Source of the DNA: Methanosarcina sp. MTP4
Lineage (GTDB): Archaea > Halobacteriota > Methanosarcinia > Methanosarcinales > Methanosarcinaceae
NCBI RefSeq assembly: GCF_000970045.1
Contig: NZ_CP009505.1
Span: 1,798,001 to 1,862,000 of the forward strand
DNA length: 64,000 nt
Direction of reading: 5' to 3'
Part shown: piece by piece, positions 1 through 8,011 of the stretch
Layout of the letters: each line of letters begins with the position of its first letter
How positions within the stretch are numbered: the stretch's first letter is position 1
Made by a program: the position numbers and the translations under genes
Notes under the pieces: generated by a model
Databases searched by the model: none
The model's input: only the letters and a program-made list of their open reading frames with translations
What the model was told of the DNA's origin: nothing

Positions 1-484
1 AGTGAAGGGTCCCGAGGCTTTTTATTTCCATGAAGCCGGCAATCTTTTCCTTGCTGGCCCTGACCCGGAGGAGGGTTTCGGGGGAGTTCAGGTCAACGTC
101 GTATTCTTCTTCGAAGTCCCCTTTCAGAAGCGTTTTCAGCCACCTTACATTCCGGACATGGCTCATAAAGGGGCTGACTTCCCTGTACTCGTAGTCTCCG
201 CTAACCTTCCCGACAATCACTTCGTTCCGGGTCTTGAGCGGGACGGCTACAAAATCCCCCAGCCTGAGCTCTTTTATGAAGGTGTTTATTTCCCCTGCCC
301 ATGTTTCGCAGCGTTCTTCCTGCATTCCGGGGTATTTTTCAAGCATTACCTGTTTTACCTGTGCTTTATTTTCGGTACGTGATAAATCCGGAAATTCGGA
401 CCACCCTATGGTTATCACGTTGTTTTCCAACATCGCTTCTTCGTCTTCTAACGTGCCTGCGGCTTTGAGTAACCAGAGATTCAC
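1..484 (-). CDS. Mrr-like restriction protein, N-terminal part (runs off left edge)
   Basis: The minus-strand frame is open from a GTG at 484 to the window edge (161 codons). A strong Shine-Dalgarno site, GGGAGGT, lies five to six bases upstream of the GTG (491-496 on the plus strand). The protein opens MNLWLLKAAGTLEDEEAMLE and continues with NNVITIGWSEFPDLS and later GDFVAVPLKTRNEVIVGKVS. This matches the N-terminal EVE/PUA-like domain that precedes the Mrr endonuclease domain in restriction-system proteins. The nuclease part would lie outside the window, so catalytic residues cannot be checked. The family is recalled from motif resemblance. A stand-alone domain is possible. Confidence 0.7.
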   Translation of the reverse strand, partial: MNLWLLKAAGTLEDEEAMLENNVITIGWSEFPDLSRTENKAQVKQVMLEKYPGMQEERCETWAGEINTFIKELRLGDFVAVPLKTRNEVIVGKVSGDYEYREVSPFMSHVRNVRWLKTLLKGDFEEEYDVDLNSPETLLRVRASKEKIAGFMEIKSLGTLH

Positions 485-562
485 ATTTTACCTCCCCTTT
501 CCGGGTTTTTTCCTGATCTGATATGATTCCCGAATACGTTTGTACTGGTAATTAATTATTTC

Positions 563-622
563 TCTCCCACAAGGTCTCCCACATCCCACAAGGTCTCCCA
601 CATCCCACAAGGTCTCCCACAA
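563..622. repeat. Tandem repeat, 19-bp unit, three copies
   Basis: The unit CCACAAGGTCTCCCACATC repeats about three times in the short space upstream of the DUF429 gene. A partial copy follows. No protein is encoded across it in a convincing frame. Confidence 0.8.
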
Positions 623-666
623 AATGCCCCACAAATCCTGAATAAATCTTTAAACAGGAATCCCCT

Positions 667-1608
667 ATGAAACCTGTAAGCATGAACAAAAAGGTCTTTG
701 TGGGTGTGGACGGCTGCAGTGCGGGCTGGTTTGCCGTATTTCTGGCAGAGCCGGATGCTGATGAATATGATCGGGACAACTGCAATTCGGAGAAATGGAG
801 CTGGGAACCGGGCGTTTTCCCCGAGTTTTCCGCTCTCTGTGCCTTCCTGAAAAGCAATTATGAAGCTTATGAGCCCCTAATCCTGATCGACATCCCCATC
901 GGGCTGAAAGCCGGGGGTACCGGGGAGCGACTCTCGGACCTCGGAGCCCGGAAAATCCTGAAGGCCAGGAAGTCCAGCATTTTCCCCGTACCCTGCCGGG
1001 AGGCGGTTTATGCGGAAACGTACGGGCAGGCCTGTGAGATTAATGAGAAGCTTACGGGCAAGCGCATCTCGAAACAGGCCTGGAACATTCTTCCCAGAAT
1101 CCGGGACGTTGACGGTTTCCTTATCAGCAGCCTGGAAAGTAGAGGTAAGAGTGCGGGTGCGGATGAGAGTGGGGGTGAGGGTGTGGACATCAGGGACTTA
1201 ATATGGGAGACAGGGCCGGAAATCTGTTTCCAGGCTTTTGCCGGCCGGCCTATGAAGTATTCGAAGAAGAAAGAAGAGGGTTTTCTTGAGAGAAAGGAGG
1301 TCCTGAAAAAGATCGAGAAGACCCTGAAAAATATCGGGCCTTTAGCTGATAAAACTTTTTCGGGTGAGGTACCTTTTTATGAGGTACCTGTTGATGAGAT
1401 TATCGAAACTGCCCTTTCAAGGTACAGGCGAAAAGACCTTGCAAAAGATGATATTCTGGATGCTCTTGTAGCGGCCTTCACGGCAAAAATAGGGCACAGG
1501 TATGGGTTTGAGTATGTGCCTCCTGAACCGGACACGGATGCTGAGGGGCTAAAGATCCAGCTGGTTTACTGCAGCCATTTTGAGAGGGATACGGACTCCG
1601 AAGGCTGA
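667..1608 (+). CDS. DUF429 family protein (predicted RNase H-fold nuclease)
   Basis: A 313-residue soluble protein. The N-terminus carries GVDGCSAGW at residues 13-21, the hallmark first strand of DUF429 proteins, which are predicted to adopt an RNase H-like fold with an acidic active site. Family members also show the later LIDIPIGL block (about residues 74-81) and the C-terminal DDILDALVAAFTA helix, both present here. The function of the family is not established. The ATG at 667 has AGGAA seven bases upstream; a second ATG at 682 gives a protein starting MNKKVFVG and is an equally possible start. The gene stands alone and is convergent with the regulator at 1644-2453. Confidence 0.85.
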   Translation: MKPVSMNKKVFVGVDGCSAGWFAVFLAEPDADEYDRDNCNSEKWSWEPGVFPEFSALCAFLKSNYEAYEPLILIDIPIGLKAGGTGERLSDLGARKILKARKSSIFPVPCREAVYAETYGQACEINEKLTGKRISKQAWNILPRIRDVDGFLISSLESRGKSAGADESGGEGVDIRDLIWETGPEICFQAFAGRPMKYSKKKEEGFLERKEVLKKIEKTLKNIGPLADKTFSGEVPFYEVPVDEIIETALSRYRRKDLAKDDILDALVAAFTAKIGHRYGFEYVPPEPDTDAEGLKIQLVYCSHFERDTDSEG

Positions 1609-1643
1609 AAATTCAGAAAGGATTGGCAGGAAATTCGGTTGCT

Positions 1644-2453
1644 TCAGCCCGAAGTTTTTGACATTAATTCTTTTTCGTCCAGCGGTTCCGAAATTTCCAT
1701 GTAGTGGGTGAAAAGTTCCTTTCCCCACCTTAAAGCCTCTTCCTCGAAGCACAGGAGTATCTGGTCCCTTAATTTTCCGTCATTTTCCATAAGCTTGAGG
1801 GTCATGAACCGGTCTGTCACGACTATGGAGGGCAATTTTACCGGCTTGCGGCAGATAAGGAGCTTTGAATTTTCCATCCCTGCCAGCTTTCCGGCTTCTT
1901 GCGGAAAATCCTTAAACAGGCGTTCTGCAACGATTTCCGTCATGCAAAGGGTCAGTTCCGCATATTTCTCCACAAGGCTTGCATAGAGTTCGGGGGATTC
2001 GGGATGGAAGTAAGAAACGAAGGTGCAGATTTTTTTTGAACTCTTTATATTTTCCAGGAACAGGTCCGGGGTCTCAAACATGTGCTCTGCATTGGGTTCC
2101 AGGATCTCATACCTGCCCAGTTCTTCAATCCTGTCCAGCAGGAAGTCAGGGATCGGGCTCAGGTCGTGGCTTACCCAGTAATCAATATGCTCTTCCAGAA
2201 CTCCCAGTGTACTCAGGAGATGCTGCATGTTTTCAACTATTATTTCCCCGATTTCCGATAACCTGTATGACCTGTTTTTTTCGATTATCAGATTGGCATT
2301 TTTCATTCTTTTAATATGGGGCTGTATCGAAGCGGCGTTGACGCTAAGTGACTCCTTGATTTCATCGATATTTTTCGGGCCTTCTTTCAGGAGAAGGAGA
2401 AGGTCTTTCCTCTTCTCGGAAAGGAGGGCAAGGTCAATCAGAGGCTGTGTCAT
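1644..2453 (-). CDS. FilR1/DUF1724-type winged-helix transcriptional regulator
   Basis: A 269-residue protein with an ArsR-like winged helix at about residues 8-75 (the start LSEKRKDLLLLLKEG and the recognition region VNAASIQPHIKRMKNANLI) and a C-terminal ligand-type domain typical of the Methanosarcina FilR1/DUF1724 regulators. Relatives include MreA and the Msr regulators, which control methanogenesis genes; whether this copy does so is unknown. It is clearly paralogous to the protein at 3791-4588, sharing PIPDFLLDRIEELG-like and SYFHPESPELYASL-like stretches. An AT-rich TATA-like stretch lies at about 2494-2503. The Shine-Dalgarno site is weak (GTGAG). Confidence 0.85.
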   Translation of the reverse strand: MTQPLIDLALLSEKRKDLLLLLKEGPKNIDEIKESLSVNAASIQPHIKRMKNANLIIEKNRSYRLSEIGEIIVENMQHLLSTLGVLEEHIDYWVSHDLSPIPDFLLDRIEELGRYEILEPNAEHMFETPDLFLENIKSSKKICTFVSYFHPESPELYASLVEKYAELTLCMTEIVAERLFKDFPQEAGKLAGMENSKLLICRKPVKLPSIVVTDRFMTLKLMENDGKLRDQILLCFEEEALRWGKELFTHYMEISEPLDEKELMSKTSG

Positions 2454-2836
2454 TTGTTCTCACTTTTCGGGCACCTGCCTTCTTGTTTGTTTCTATTTAA
2501 AAAACTTTCTCGTTCCCCCCATTAACTATCCGTCTATTCATATTTATTATTTTTTATATGTTTGGGTGTTTAAGGGGGGTGTGGAAAATAAAGACACAAT
2601 CGTCAAGACTCGCGATGCAGGAAACAAAGTTCTATTTGCAATAATACAAAAAAAGGGACAAGAAACTATAATAAGTAAACGAAATAAGGAACTTTAACAT
2701 AGTTCCCCTACATTTACTTCACGTTTACTTCACGTTTACTTCACGTTTACTTCACGTTTACTTCACGTTTACTTCATGTTTACTTCATCTTCCTCTGTCT
2801 TCTTCCATATTTCAGCCGCTACCAGGAAATGCTGCG
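2454..2836. other. Intergenic region between divergent genes
   Basis: This 383-bp spacer holds the promoter of the leftward regulator and the region upstream of the FGE-like gene. It is AT-rich from 2490 to 2700. An 11-bp tandem array follows at 2711-2787. I see no convincing gene in it. Confidence 0.6.
2711..2787. repeat. Tandem repeat, 11-bp unit, about seven copies
   Basis: The unit TTCACGTTTAC repeats head to tail about seven times, with one or two degenerate copies at the right end. It ends about 50 bp before the FGE-like gene, so copy number could affect its leader. Confidence 0.85.
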
Positions 2837-3613
2837 GTGAAAATTGCTGCATTGAAAGCTGCTATGGTGAGTACTCTGAACACGGACAAAAACTGGCCTG
2901 AAACTATTATCAACTCTTCCGAAATGGAATTCATCCTGGTCCCTCCGGGAGAATTTGACATGGGTTCCCCAATCCGGGAAAAGCGCAGGAAGCTCTGGGA
3001 GAGCCCCGTGCACAGGGTGAAGCTCGAAAGGCCCTTTTACCTGGGCAAATACCCGGTCACCCAGGCCCAGTGGCAGAGAATCATGGGAAATAACCCTTCA
3101 TTTTTTAAGGGAGAGAGACTCCCTGTTGAAAGTATCTCCTGGGAAGAGGTGCAGGAATTTCTGAAGAAACTGAACGGAATGGAAAACACATGCAGCTACC
3201 GCCTTCCTACCGAAGCCGAATGGGAATGCGCAGCAAGGGCCGGAACCACGACAGGCTACTCCTTTGGGGAAGAGGCCCCGGAACTTTATGAATACGCCTG
3301 GTTCCTTAAAAATTCCGGGCTCAGGACTCACCCCGTAGGCCTGAAAAAGCCCAACCCCTGGGGTTTTTACGACATGTACGGAAATGTCGGGGAATGGGTG
3401 CGGGACGAGTACCACATCAGCTACAAAGGCGCTCCCCAGGACGGAAAGGCCTGGGAAACTCCTCTTTCTGCAGCCGTATCAAAGCCTGTCAGGGTCAGGC
3501 GGGGCGGGGGATGGAACGGAAACGCCGGCTGCTGCAGGTCGGCTGAGAGGCTTTTCGCAGCACAGGACCGGCGCTTCAACAGCCTCGGCTTCAGGGTAGC
3601 AAAGGAATTGTGA
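2837..3613 (+). CDS. Formylglycine-generating-enzyme-like (SUMF1/FGE-sulfatase domain) protein
   Basis: A 258-residue protein consisting almost entirely of an FGE-sulfatase (SUMF1, C-type-lectin-like) domain. Visible signatures are MEFILVPPGEFDMGS, the KYPVTQAQW strand, YRLPTEAEWECAARAG, MYGNVGEWV and the terminal RRGGGWNG...NSLGFRVAKEL. True FGEs oxidise a sulfatase cysteine and use a pair of cysteines in the RGGS(x)nC...C region. Here the region reads NGNAGCCRSAERL, so the paired active-site spacing is not evident and a non-FGE role is likely. Many such domains serve in signalling or binding. No signal peptide is seen. The start is uncertain: GTG 2837 or in-frame ATG 2864. It is bracketed by two paralogous regulators on the opposite strand. 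Confidence 0.85.
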   Translation: MKIAALKAAMVSTLNTDKNWPETIINSSEMEFILVPPGEFDMGSPIREKRRKLWESPVHRVKLERPFYLGKYPVTQAQWQRIMGNNPSFFKGERLPVESISWEEVQEFLKKLNGMENTCSYRLPTEAEWECAARAGTTTGYSFGEEAPELYEYAWFLKNSGLRTHPVGLKKPNPWGFYDMYGNVGEWVRDEYHISYKGAPQDGKAWETPLSAAVSKPVRVRRGGGWNGNAGCCRSAERLFAAQDRRFNSLGFRVAKEL

Positions 3614-3630
3614 AGCGGCTGAATGAATAA

Positions 3631-3775
3631 TCAGTTGAGAGGATAGTTGGTTGAGAGGATAGTTGGTTGAGAGGATAGTTGGTTGAGAGGATAGTTGGTT
3701 GAGAGGATAGTTGGTTGAGAGGATAGTTGGTTGAGAGGATAGTTGGTTGAGAGGATAGTTGGTTGAGAGGATAGA
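3631..3775. repeat. Tandem repeat, 16-bp unit, nine copies
   Basis: The unit TTGGTTGAGAGGATAG is repeated nine times almost perfectly between the convergent 3' ends of the FGE-like gene and the next regulator. It generates a spurious minus-strand open frame of repeating peptides. Confidence 0.9.
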
Positions 3776-3790
3776 TGAAAGGGCGTTCGT

Positions 3791-4588
3791 TCACTTTTTC
3801 AGGAGAAACGGGGCTACTTCCTCTGACATATTTTCGTAATGGTCATACAGTTCTCTTCCCCACTCCAAAGCTTCTGCTTCATGGCTAATCATGAGCCGGT
3901 TTCTTAGCCTTCCGTCGTGTTCATTGAGCCTGATTGCCATGAAACAGTCGGTTGCCACAACTTCGGGCATGGCTGAATTTTCGTGGCAGATTAGGAGTCT
4001 TGAGTTTTGGGCGGCAAGTATTCTTTTTATCTCCCCGGGAAAGTCACTGAGGTACCTTTCAAAGATATCCCGGGTCATACAGAGGGAAAGGTCAACGTCC
4101 TTTTCGGCAAGACGAGCGTAGAAAGAGGGCGTATCCGGATGGAAATAGGAAAGAAATGCCAGTACTTCTTTAGAGTTTCGGATATGTTCCCGAAATGCCT
4201 GCGGAATATCAAACATGTATGCTGCATCGGGTTCGATAAGCTCACAGCTTCCCAGCTTATTGATTGTATTTAGGAGGCAGGAGGGTATGGGATTCAGGTC
4301 ATGGTTTTTCCAGTAGTCCATGTTTTGCTCGAAGAAATCCAGGACATCAAACAGCTCCTTCAGGTTTTCGGCCAGTATTTCTCCCATATCCGAAAGCCTG
4401 AAAATCCCCTCCTCCTCAATAAGGAGACCGGCTTTCTCCAGTTTTCTGACATGGGCCAGGGCAGAGGCTTTGCTCAGGGAAAGCAGGTCTTTGATTTCTT
4501 CAATGTCTCCAGGTTTGCCCCTCAATAATAAGAGCAGGTTCCGCTTTGTCTCGGAGAGTACAGTCAGATTGGTAAGTGAAAGCCCCAT
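3791..4588 (-). CDS. FilR1/DUF1724-type winged-helix transcriptional regulator (second paralogue)
   Basis: A 265-residue paralogue of the regulator at 1644-2453, with the same order: an N-terminal winged helix (LSETKRNLLLLLRGKPGDIE, then ASALAHVRKLEKAGLL) and a C-terminal FilR1-like domain. The pair shares the HDLNPIPSCLLNTINKLG and SYFHPDTPSFYARLAEKD-type blocks. The start is well supported: GGAGGGG lies five bases before the ATG and a TATA-like GGTATAAAAAAC lies about 25-30 bases upstream (about 4610-4620). The effector is unknown. Two such genes around one FGE-like gene suggest a duplicated regulatory unit. Confidence 0.87.
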   Translation of the reverse strand: MGLSLTNLTVLSETKRNLLLLLRGKPGDIEEIKDLLSLSKASALAHVRKLEKAGLLIEEEGIFRLSDMGEILAENLKELFDVLDFFEQNMDYWKNHDLNPIPSCLLNTINKLGSCELIEPDAAYMFDIPQAFREHIRNSKEVLAFLSYFHPDTPSFYARLAEKDVDLSLCMTRDIFERYLSDFPGEIKRILAAQNSRLLICHENSAMPEVVATDCFMAIRLNEHDGRLRNRLMISHEAEALEWGRELYDHYENMSEEVAPFLLKK

Positions 4589-4905
4589 TTTATCCCCTCC
4601 ATACTTATGTTTTTTATACCCTCAAGTTGTGCAATGATTTTTGTTGGACTTCGTCGAGTCCTCTTTACTAATATATCTAGAATATTATATAACCTGACCC
4701 AGGTTTTTTTTTCAATACCTTTGCAAAATAAAGGTCGATATGTAACTGCCAGGGTGCCGGAATTTTTTTACGTATTCAAAAGAAACCTTGCCTGGCTATT
4801 TTTTTATGCCGGCAAATCGGGTCGCCTTATTTCGGAAAATGAGACCCCTGCTCCCTGAAATGTGGGCGCAGGAAAATATTTGAAATTCTTTTTTCGCTGT
4901 TCAGG
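4589..4905. other. Intergenic region, promoter only
   Basis: This 317-bp AT-rich spacer contains the Shine-Dalgarno site and TATA-like box of the leftward regulator at its left end. Beyond the promoter I see no gene or repeat. Confidence 0.5.
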
Positions 4906-5520
4906 TTATTCGCTTCTCACAAATAAGGTAGTTAACAGGAGCATGATAACAGCGCCGAAAAGTTCAATGCCCGGCAGGGAAGGTATTTCGGATTTGGCAT
5001 GGACATCCCTTATCGAGCTTAAAGTGACCATGTGCCACTCGGCTTTGTTCCCGTCAACGAAGTCGGCATTTGAATCAACGATTTCCCCCGGCATTTCCAG
5101 GTAATAATGGATTTTTATAGCGGAATCCATGGCATCCCTCATCCCGAAGGGGTCTTCGGCGTCATTCTGATAATCTGAGGCAGAATTCCCTATAGGGTCC
5201 CTGTATATCAGGAATTCCCCGCTTTTTTCAGTGTATGCATTTTCAGGGGGCAGGCCTTTTATGATTATTTTGACGTCGTCCCCGTCCCATATTTCTTCAT
5301 ATTCTCCACCCTCAGAAATTACGTTCTCTCTCAGGGTTTCCCCTCCCTCGGAAGCCTCCGAGTTCAGTATCGAATATACGTAAGAGTTCGTGTCTATTAT
5401 CATGTGATATTGAGTGATTTCCCCTTCCTTATTTACCTTCGAATCTACTGACAGGGTAATGCAGCCGCTAACGAGAATCATAAGGACAAGAGAAAGTCCC
5501 AGTGCTATTTTTTTCATCAC
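4906..5520 (-). CDS. Predicted lipoprotein with a C-terminal membrane anchor
   Basis: A 204-residue protein with a lipoprotein signal: MMKKIALGLS, a hydrophobic stretch and a lipobox LVSGC with the cysteine at residue 20. The mature region is acidic and polar, rich in strand-forming stretches. The last 25 residues, PSLPGIELFGAVIMLLLTTL then FVRSE, form a membrane segment resembling the PGF/PEF-type C-terminal sorting signals of archaeal exported proteins, but without the usual basic tail. I do not recognise the domain. It is a single gene whose upstream region (5521-5600) is AT-rich with a TATA-like stretch. Having both a lipobox and a C-terminal hydrophobic anchor is unusual. Confidence 0.75.
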   Translation of the reverse strand: MMKKIALGLSLVLMILVSGCITLSVDSKVNKEGEITQYHMIIDTNSYVYSILNSEASEGGETLRENVISEGGEYEEIWDGDDVKIIIKGLPPENAYTEKSGEFLIYRDPIGNSASDYQNDAEDPFGMRDAMDSAIKIHYYLEMPGEIVDSNADFVDGNKAEWHMVTLSSIRDVHAKSEIPSLPGIELFGAVIMLLLTTLFVRSE

Positions 5521-6201
5521 ATCACCTTACTTTTTACGGATAACACTATCTCTATTTATATAGTGTAGGAGCGGCTATTATATATTTTTTCACGTATTTT
5601 TCGTTTTTCGGAAACTCTATTTTATGATTTTTTGTGGCTGGGTGCTGCGATCAATCGGGACGATGATTGGTTACTTTAGGTTGCCTGAAAATTAAAATCT
5701 GGAAAAAAAGATGGTTCTGGTAGCTGTTTACAGGCAGTAGCATGTCAGTTACAGGTCAATTGCCGGCGCTGGTAGTCAGTTACAGGCAGTGGCAGGTCAG
5801 TTACAGGCATATGCTCCTTTTTTGCACCTTCTGCCCCCGCCTGCTCTTTTCCACAGGCAGGGGCAAAAACAGAACTCCGGTGCTTTCGACAAATCCAGGA
5901 GGCGTATAGGGGGATTTGTGTCTGTACCAGGTAGAGCATATATCTGTACGACCAATTAGTATTTAATACTTTTGTTTATTTTTGTATTACTTGGTGTCAT
6001 TTATTTCAATTTTAGTTATATCTATGCTATTTCATGGTTTTCGACTTTTTTCCGGGTTTACGTTACTCTTTCCGGGAAAAACTCTATTCATCGAAGGAAT
6101 TTTTCCCTTTGGATACTTTTGCGAAGCGGGAAACTGCCGTAAGGCAAGCCGGATCCCGGGTATTCCAGGAACCGGCTGACCCTACAGCTAAAGCTACAAG
6201 C
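5521..6201. other. Intergenic region with degenerate short repeats
   Basis: This 681-bp spacer contains the lipoprotein promoter on its left. At about 5735-5815 there are three imperfect copies of GTCAGTTACAGGCA. At 6121-6160 lies a block, GAAGCGGGAAACTGCCGTAA, that recurs at 7949-7970 behind the second DUF389 gene, so it belongs to the duplicated segment. Open frames here look spurious. Confidence 0.5.
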
Positions 6202-7500
6202 TTATCTGGCGGTCTGCTGAGCCACGACGAAACCGACAGTGACTTCAACGTCTTTGCCGGTTGCCTTTTTCAATCGGTCGTCAGCTATTCTGGCAATATC
6301 CGGAGGAATTTCGTGCCCGGCTTGATACCCCACGAACAAACCCACACTTACCGGATTATCTAACAGGAGGTCTGCAGGTTCATAGTTGATCTCTATATTT
6401 TCACCCCGTATAATCCCCGCTTCTACATATTCGGGTTCCTCAAACATATCATTTAGCTCCTGTTCAACCTGCTGTTCAACCAGAGCGGTCTGGAAGGTGG
6501 CATAAGTGACAAGAGCGAGAACTATGGAGAGGAAGGCAATCGCAATGCCGAGCAGTGCCGCACGCGAGATCACCGCGGCGCGGGCACGACCAACGTCCCC
6601 TTCCTCAGCAGGGCGAAAGCCTGAAAGCCAGAACATAATGAGGGCAGATATGTTGATGACAAGCAGGTTTACGAGCACCAACACAGCCGCTGTCGTCGCC
6701 ATACCGTAGAGTCCCCAGGCGAGTCCGAGCCCCGATGTTGCTGCCGGGGGGATAAGAGCCACTGCAATTGCTACCCCTACAAGGGTAGACCCCGAACCCC
6801 GCATAATGCTGATGCTGCCGGCGAGCCCTGAGCCCAGCGCCAGGAAAAGGGACAGGAAGTTAGGGCTTATACGCTCGGCAACCTGGCTTATTTCGCGGAT
6901 ATCGAGTCCTGGCGGCAAAAGCAGCGTTCCCTTCATGATTGCACCTATAAAGGCAGCAACCGCAATTGCAAGCAGCAGCCCTCCCACCTGTAGCTTTACC
7001 CCACGGGAGGTAAGTTCCCGATCATTGATGACCGTCCCTACGCTTGCGGAGATTGCCGGGCCCATGAGCGGGGCTACGACCATTGCTCCTATGATTGTTG
7101 CAGCAGAGTCAAGCAGCAGCCCCCCCGTAGCGATAATAGTGCTTAGAACAAGAAAAGCAGTAAAAGTGGAAGTTGCGGGTGCGAGATCCTCCGCACGTGC
7201 GATGAGTTCTTCCCGGGAAATGCGAAGTCCGGAATAACGTTCCTTCAATGCTCCGATACGTTGGGAAACAACAGTCTCGGGTGACAGGACGATCGTGTAT
7301 GTATTCTCGCCGATTCCCGCTTCACGCAGCCTGACCATAACCGGCTCGACACCGATCGGGGGTATGGGAAACTGAACCAGGGCTTCGAAGTCCCCTCTCC
7401 CCGTTTCATCCCATACCGCATAGTCGATCTTTTCGTCGTCAAGCACGGCCAGTACTGGCTCTCGCTTCCCTACCGGAATGAGTACCTGTACAATACGCAT
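6202..7500 (-). CDS. DUF389/TIGR00341 family membrane protein, copy 1
   Basis: A 432-residue integral membrane protein. Residues 1-105 form a soluble domain starting MRIVQVLIPVGKREPVLAVL with the IGVEPVMVRLREAG helix. Then come about six to seven membrane segments (about 112-330) with conserved motifs GGLLLDSAATIIGAMVVAPL, MGPAISASVGTV, the SGLAGSISIMRGSGSTLVGV block and ALIPPAATSGLGLAWG. A C-terminal soluble domain of about 100 residues follows. This is the domain order of TIGR00341 proteins, whose role is unknown and which are often suggested to be transporters. It is a close duplicate of 8012-9310. The two genes share start context, promoter and 3' flank. Confidence 0.9.
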   Translation of the reverse strand: MRIVQVLIPVGKREPVLAVLDDEKIDYAVWDETGRGDFEALVQFPIPPIGVEPVMVRLREAGIGENTYTIVLSPETVVSQRIGALKERYSGLRISREELIARAEDLAPATSTFTAFLVLSTIIATGGLLLDSAATIIGAMVVAPLMGPAISASVGTVINDRELTSRGVKLQVGGLLLAIAVAAFIGAIMKGTLLLPPGLDIREISQVAERISPNFLSLFLALGSGLAGSISIMRGSGSTLVGVAIAVALIPPAATSGLGLAWGLYGMATTAAVLVLVNLLVINISALIMFWLSGFRPAEEGDVGRARAAVISRAALLGIAIAFLSIVLALVTYATFQTALVEQQVEQELNDMFEEPEYVEAGIIRGENIEINYEPADLLLDNPVSVGLFVGYQAGHEIPPDIARIADDRLKKATGKDVEVTVGFVVAQQTAR

Positions 7501-7576
7501 AATATAATTTGCGTTACTATAATATATATATTTATTTTATTCATCGTCTAGTTTGAAATATAGTAGACAGTAAATA

Positions 7577-7750
7577 ATGTATAAAGACAAACTTATCCAA
7601 ATATATGAAAAATTGGAGAAGAAATCCTTTGCTGCTACAAAAGCTATGTCAAAATATGGCAAAAGCTACGGAAAAAAAACCGAATCAGAATGCAAAAGAG
7701 GAGCATTTTGGGATACGGCGCTCAGCACTAAGGATAGGAATTTCCCGTAA
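7577..7750 (+). CDS. Possible small lysine-rich protein (57 aa)
   Basis: An open frame of 57 codons starts at ATG 7577 (MYKDKLIQIYEKLEKKSFAA) and ends at TAA 7750. It is lysine-rich and amphipathic, with a plausible helical N-terminus. It is divergent from the DUF389 gene, whose promoter lies at 7501-7560. No good Shine-Dalgarno site is visible and I recognise no family. It could be a degraded fragment. Confidence 0.3.
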   Translation: MYKDKLIQIYEKLEKKSFAATKAMSKYGKSYGKKTESECKRGAFWDTALSTKDRNFP

Positions 7751-7788
7751 AAATTAATAAAGGGTTATGGAAAGGTTTCAGGGACTAT

Positions 7789-7931
7789 TTTTTACACAGT
7801 ACACTTTTACACAGTACACTTTTACACAGTACACTTTTACACAGTACACTTTTACACAGTACACTTTTACACAGTACACTTTTACACAGTACACTTTTAC
7901 ACAGTACACTTTTACACAGTACACTTTTACA
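7789..7931. repeat. Tandem repeat, 15-bp unit, nine to ten copies
   Basis: The unit TTTTACACAGTACAC repeats nine times with essentially no divergence. Because the unit is a multiple of three it stays open and would encode FTQYT repeats, but there is no independent sign of translation. Confidence 0.9.
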
Positions 7932-8011
7932 GCCCGGATAGCTCTACGAAGCGGGAAACTGCCGTAAGGCAGGCTGGAGTCAGGTTATTCCTGATCTGCT
8001 GTTCCCGTAGC

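Noticed and set aside
563-3775. CRISPR array
   Set aside because: The tandem repeats have no unique spacers and no cas genes are nearby; the same holds for the arrays at 15091, 55217 and 63650.
3591-3794. Minus-strand open frame of 67 codons with repeated PLNQLSSQPTILSTN peptides
   Set aside because: It is a direct translation of the 16-bp tandem repeat; there is no start signal and no independent codon bias.
7767-7967. Plus-strand open frame encoding nine FTQYT pentapeptides
   Set aside because: The 15-bp repeat keeps a frame open by arithmetic; no ribosome-binding site or flanking domain supports a gene.
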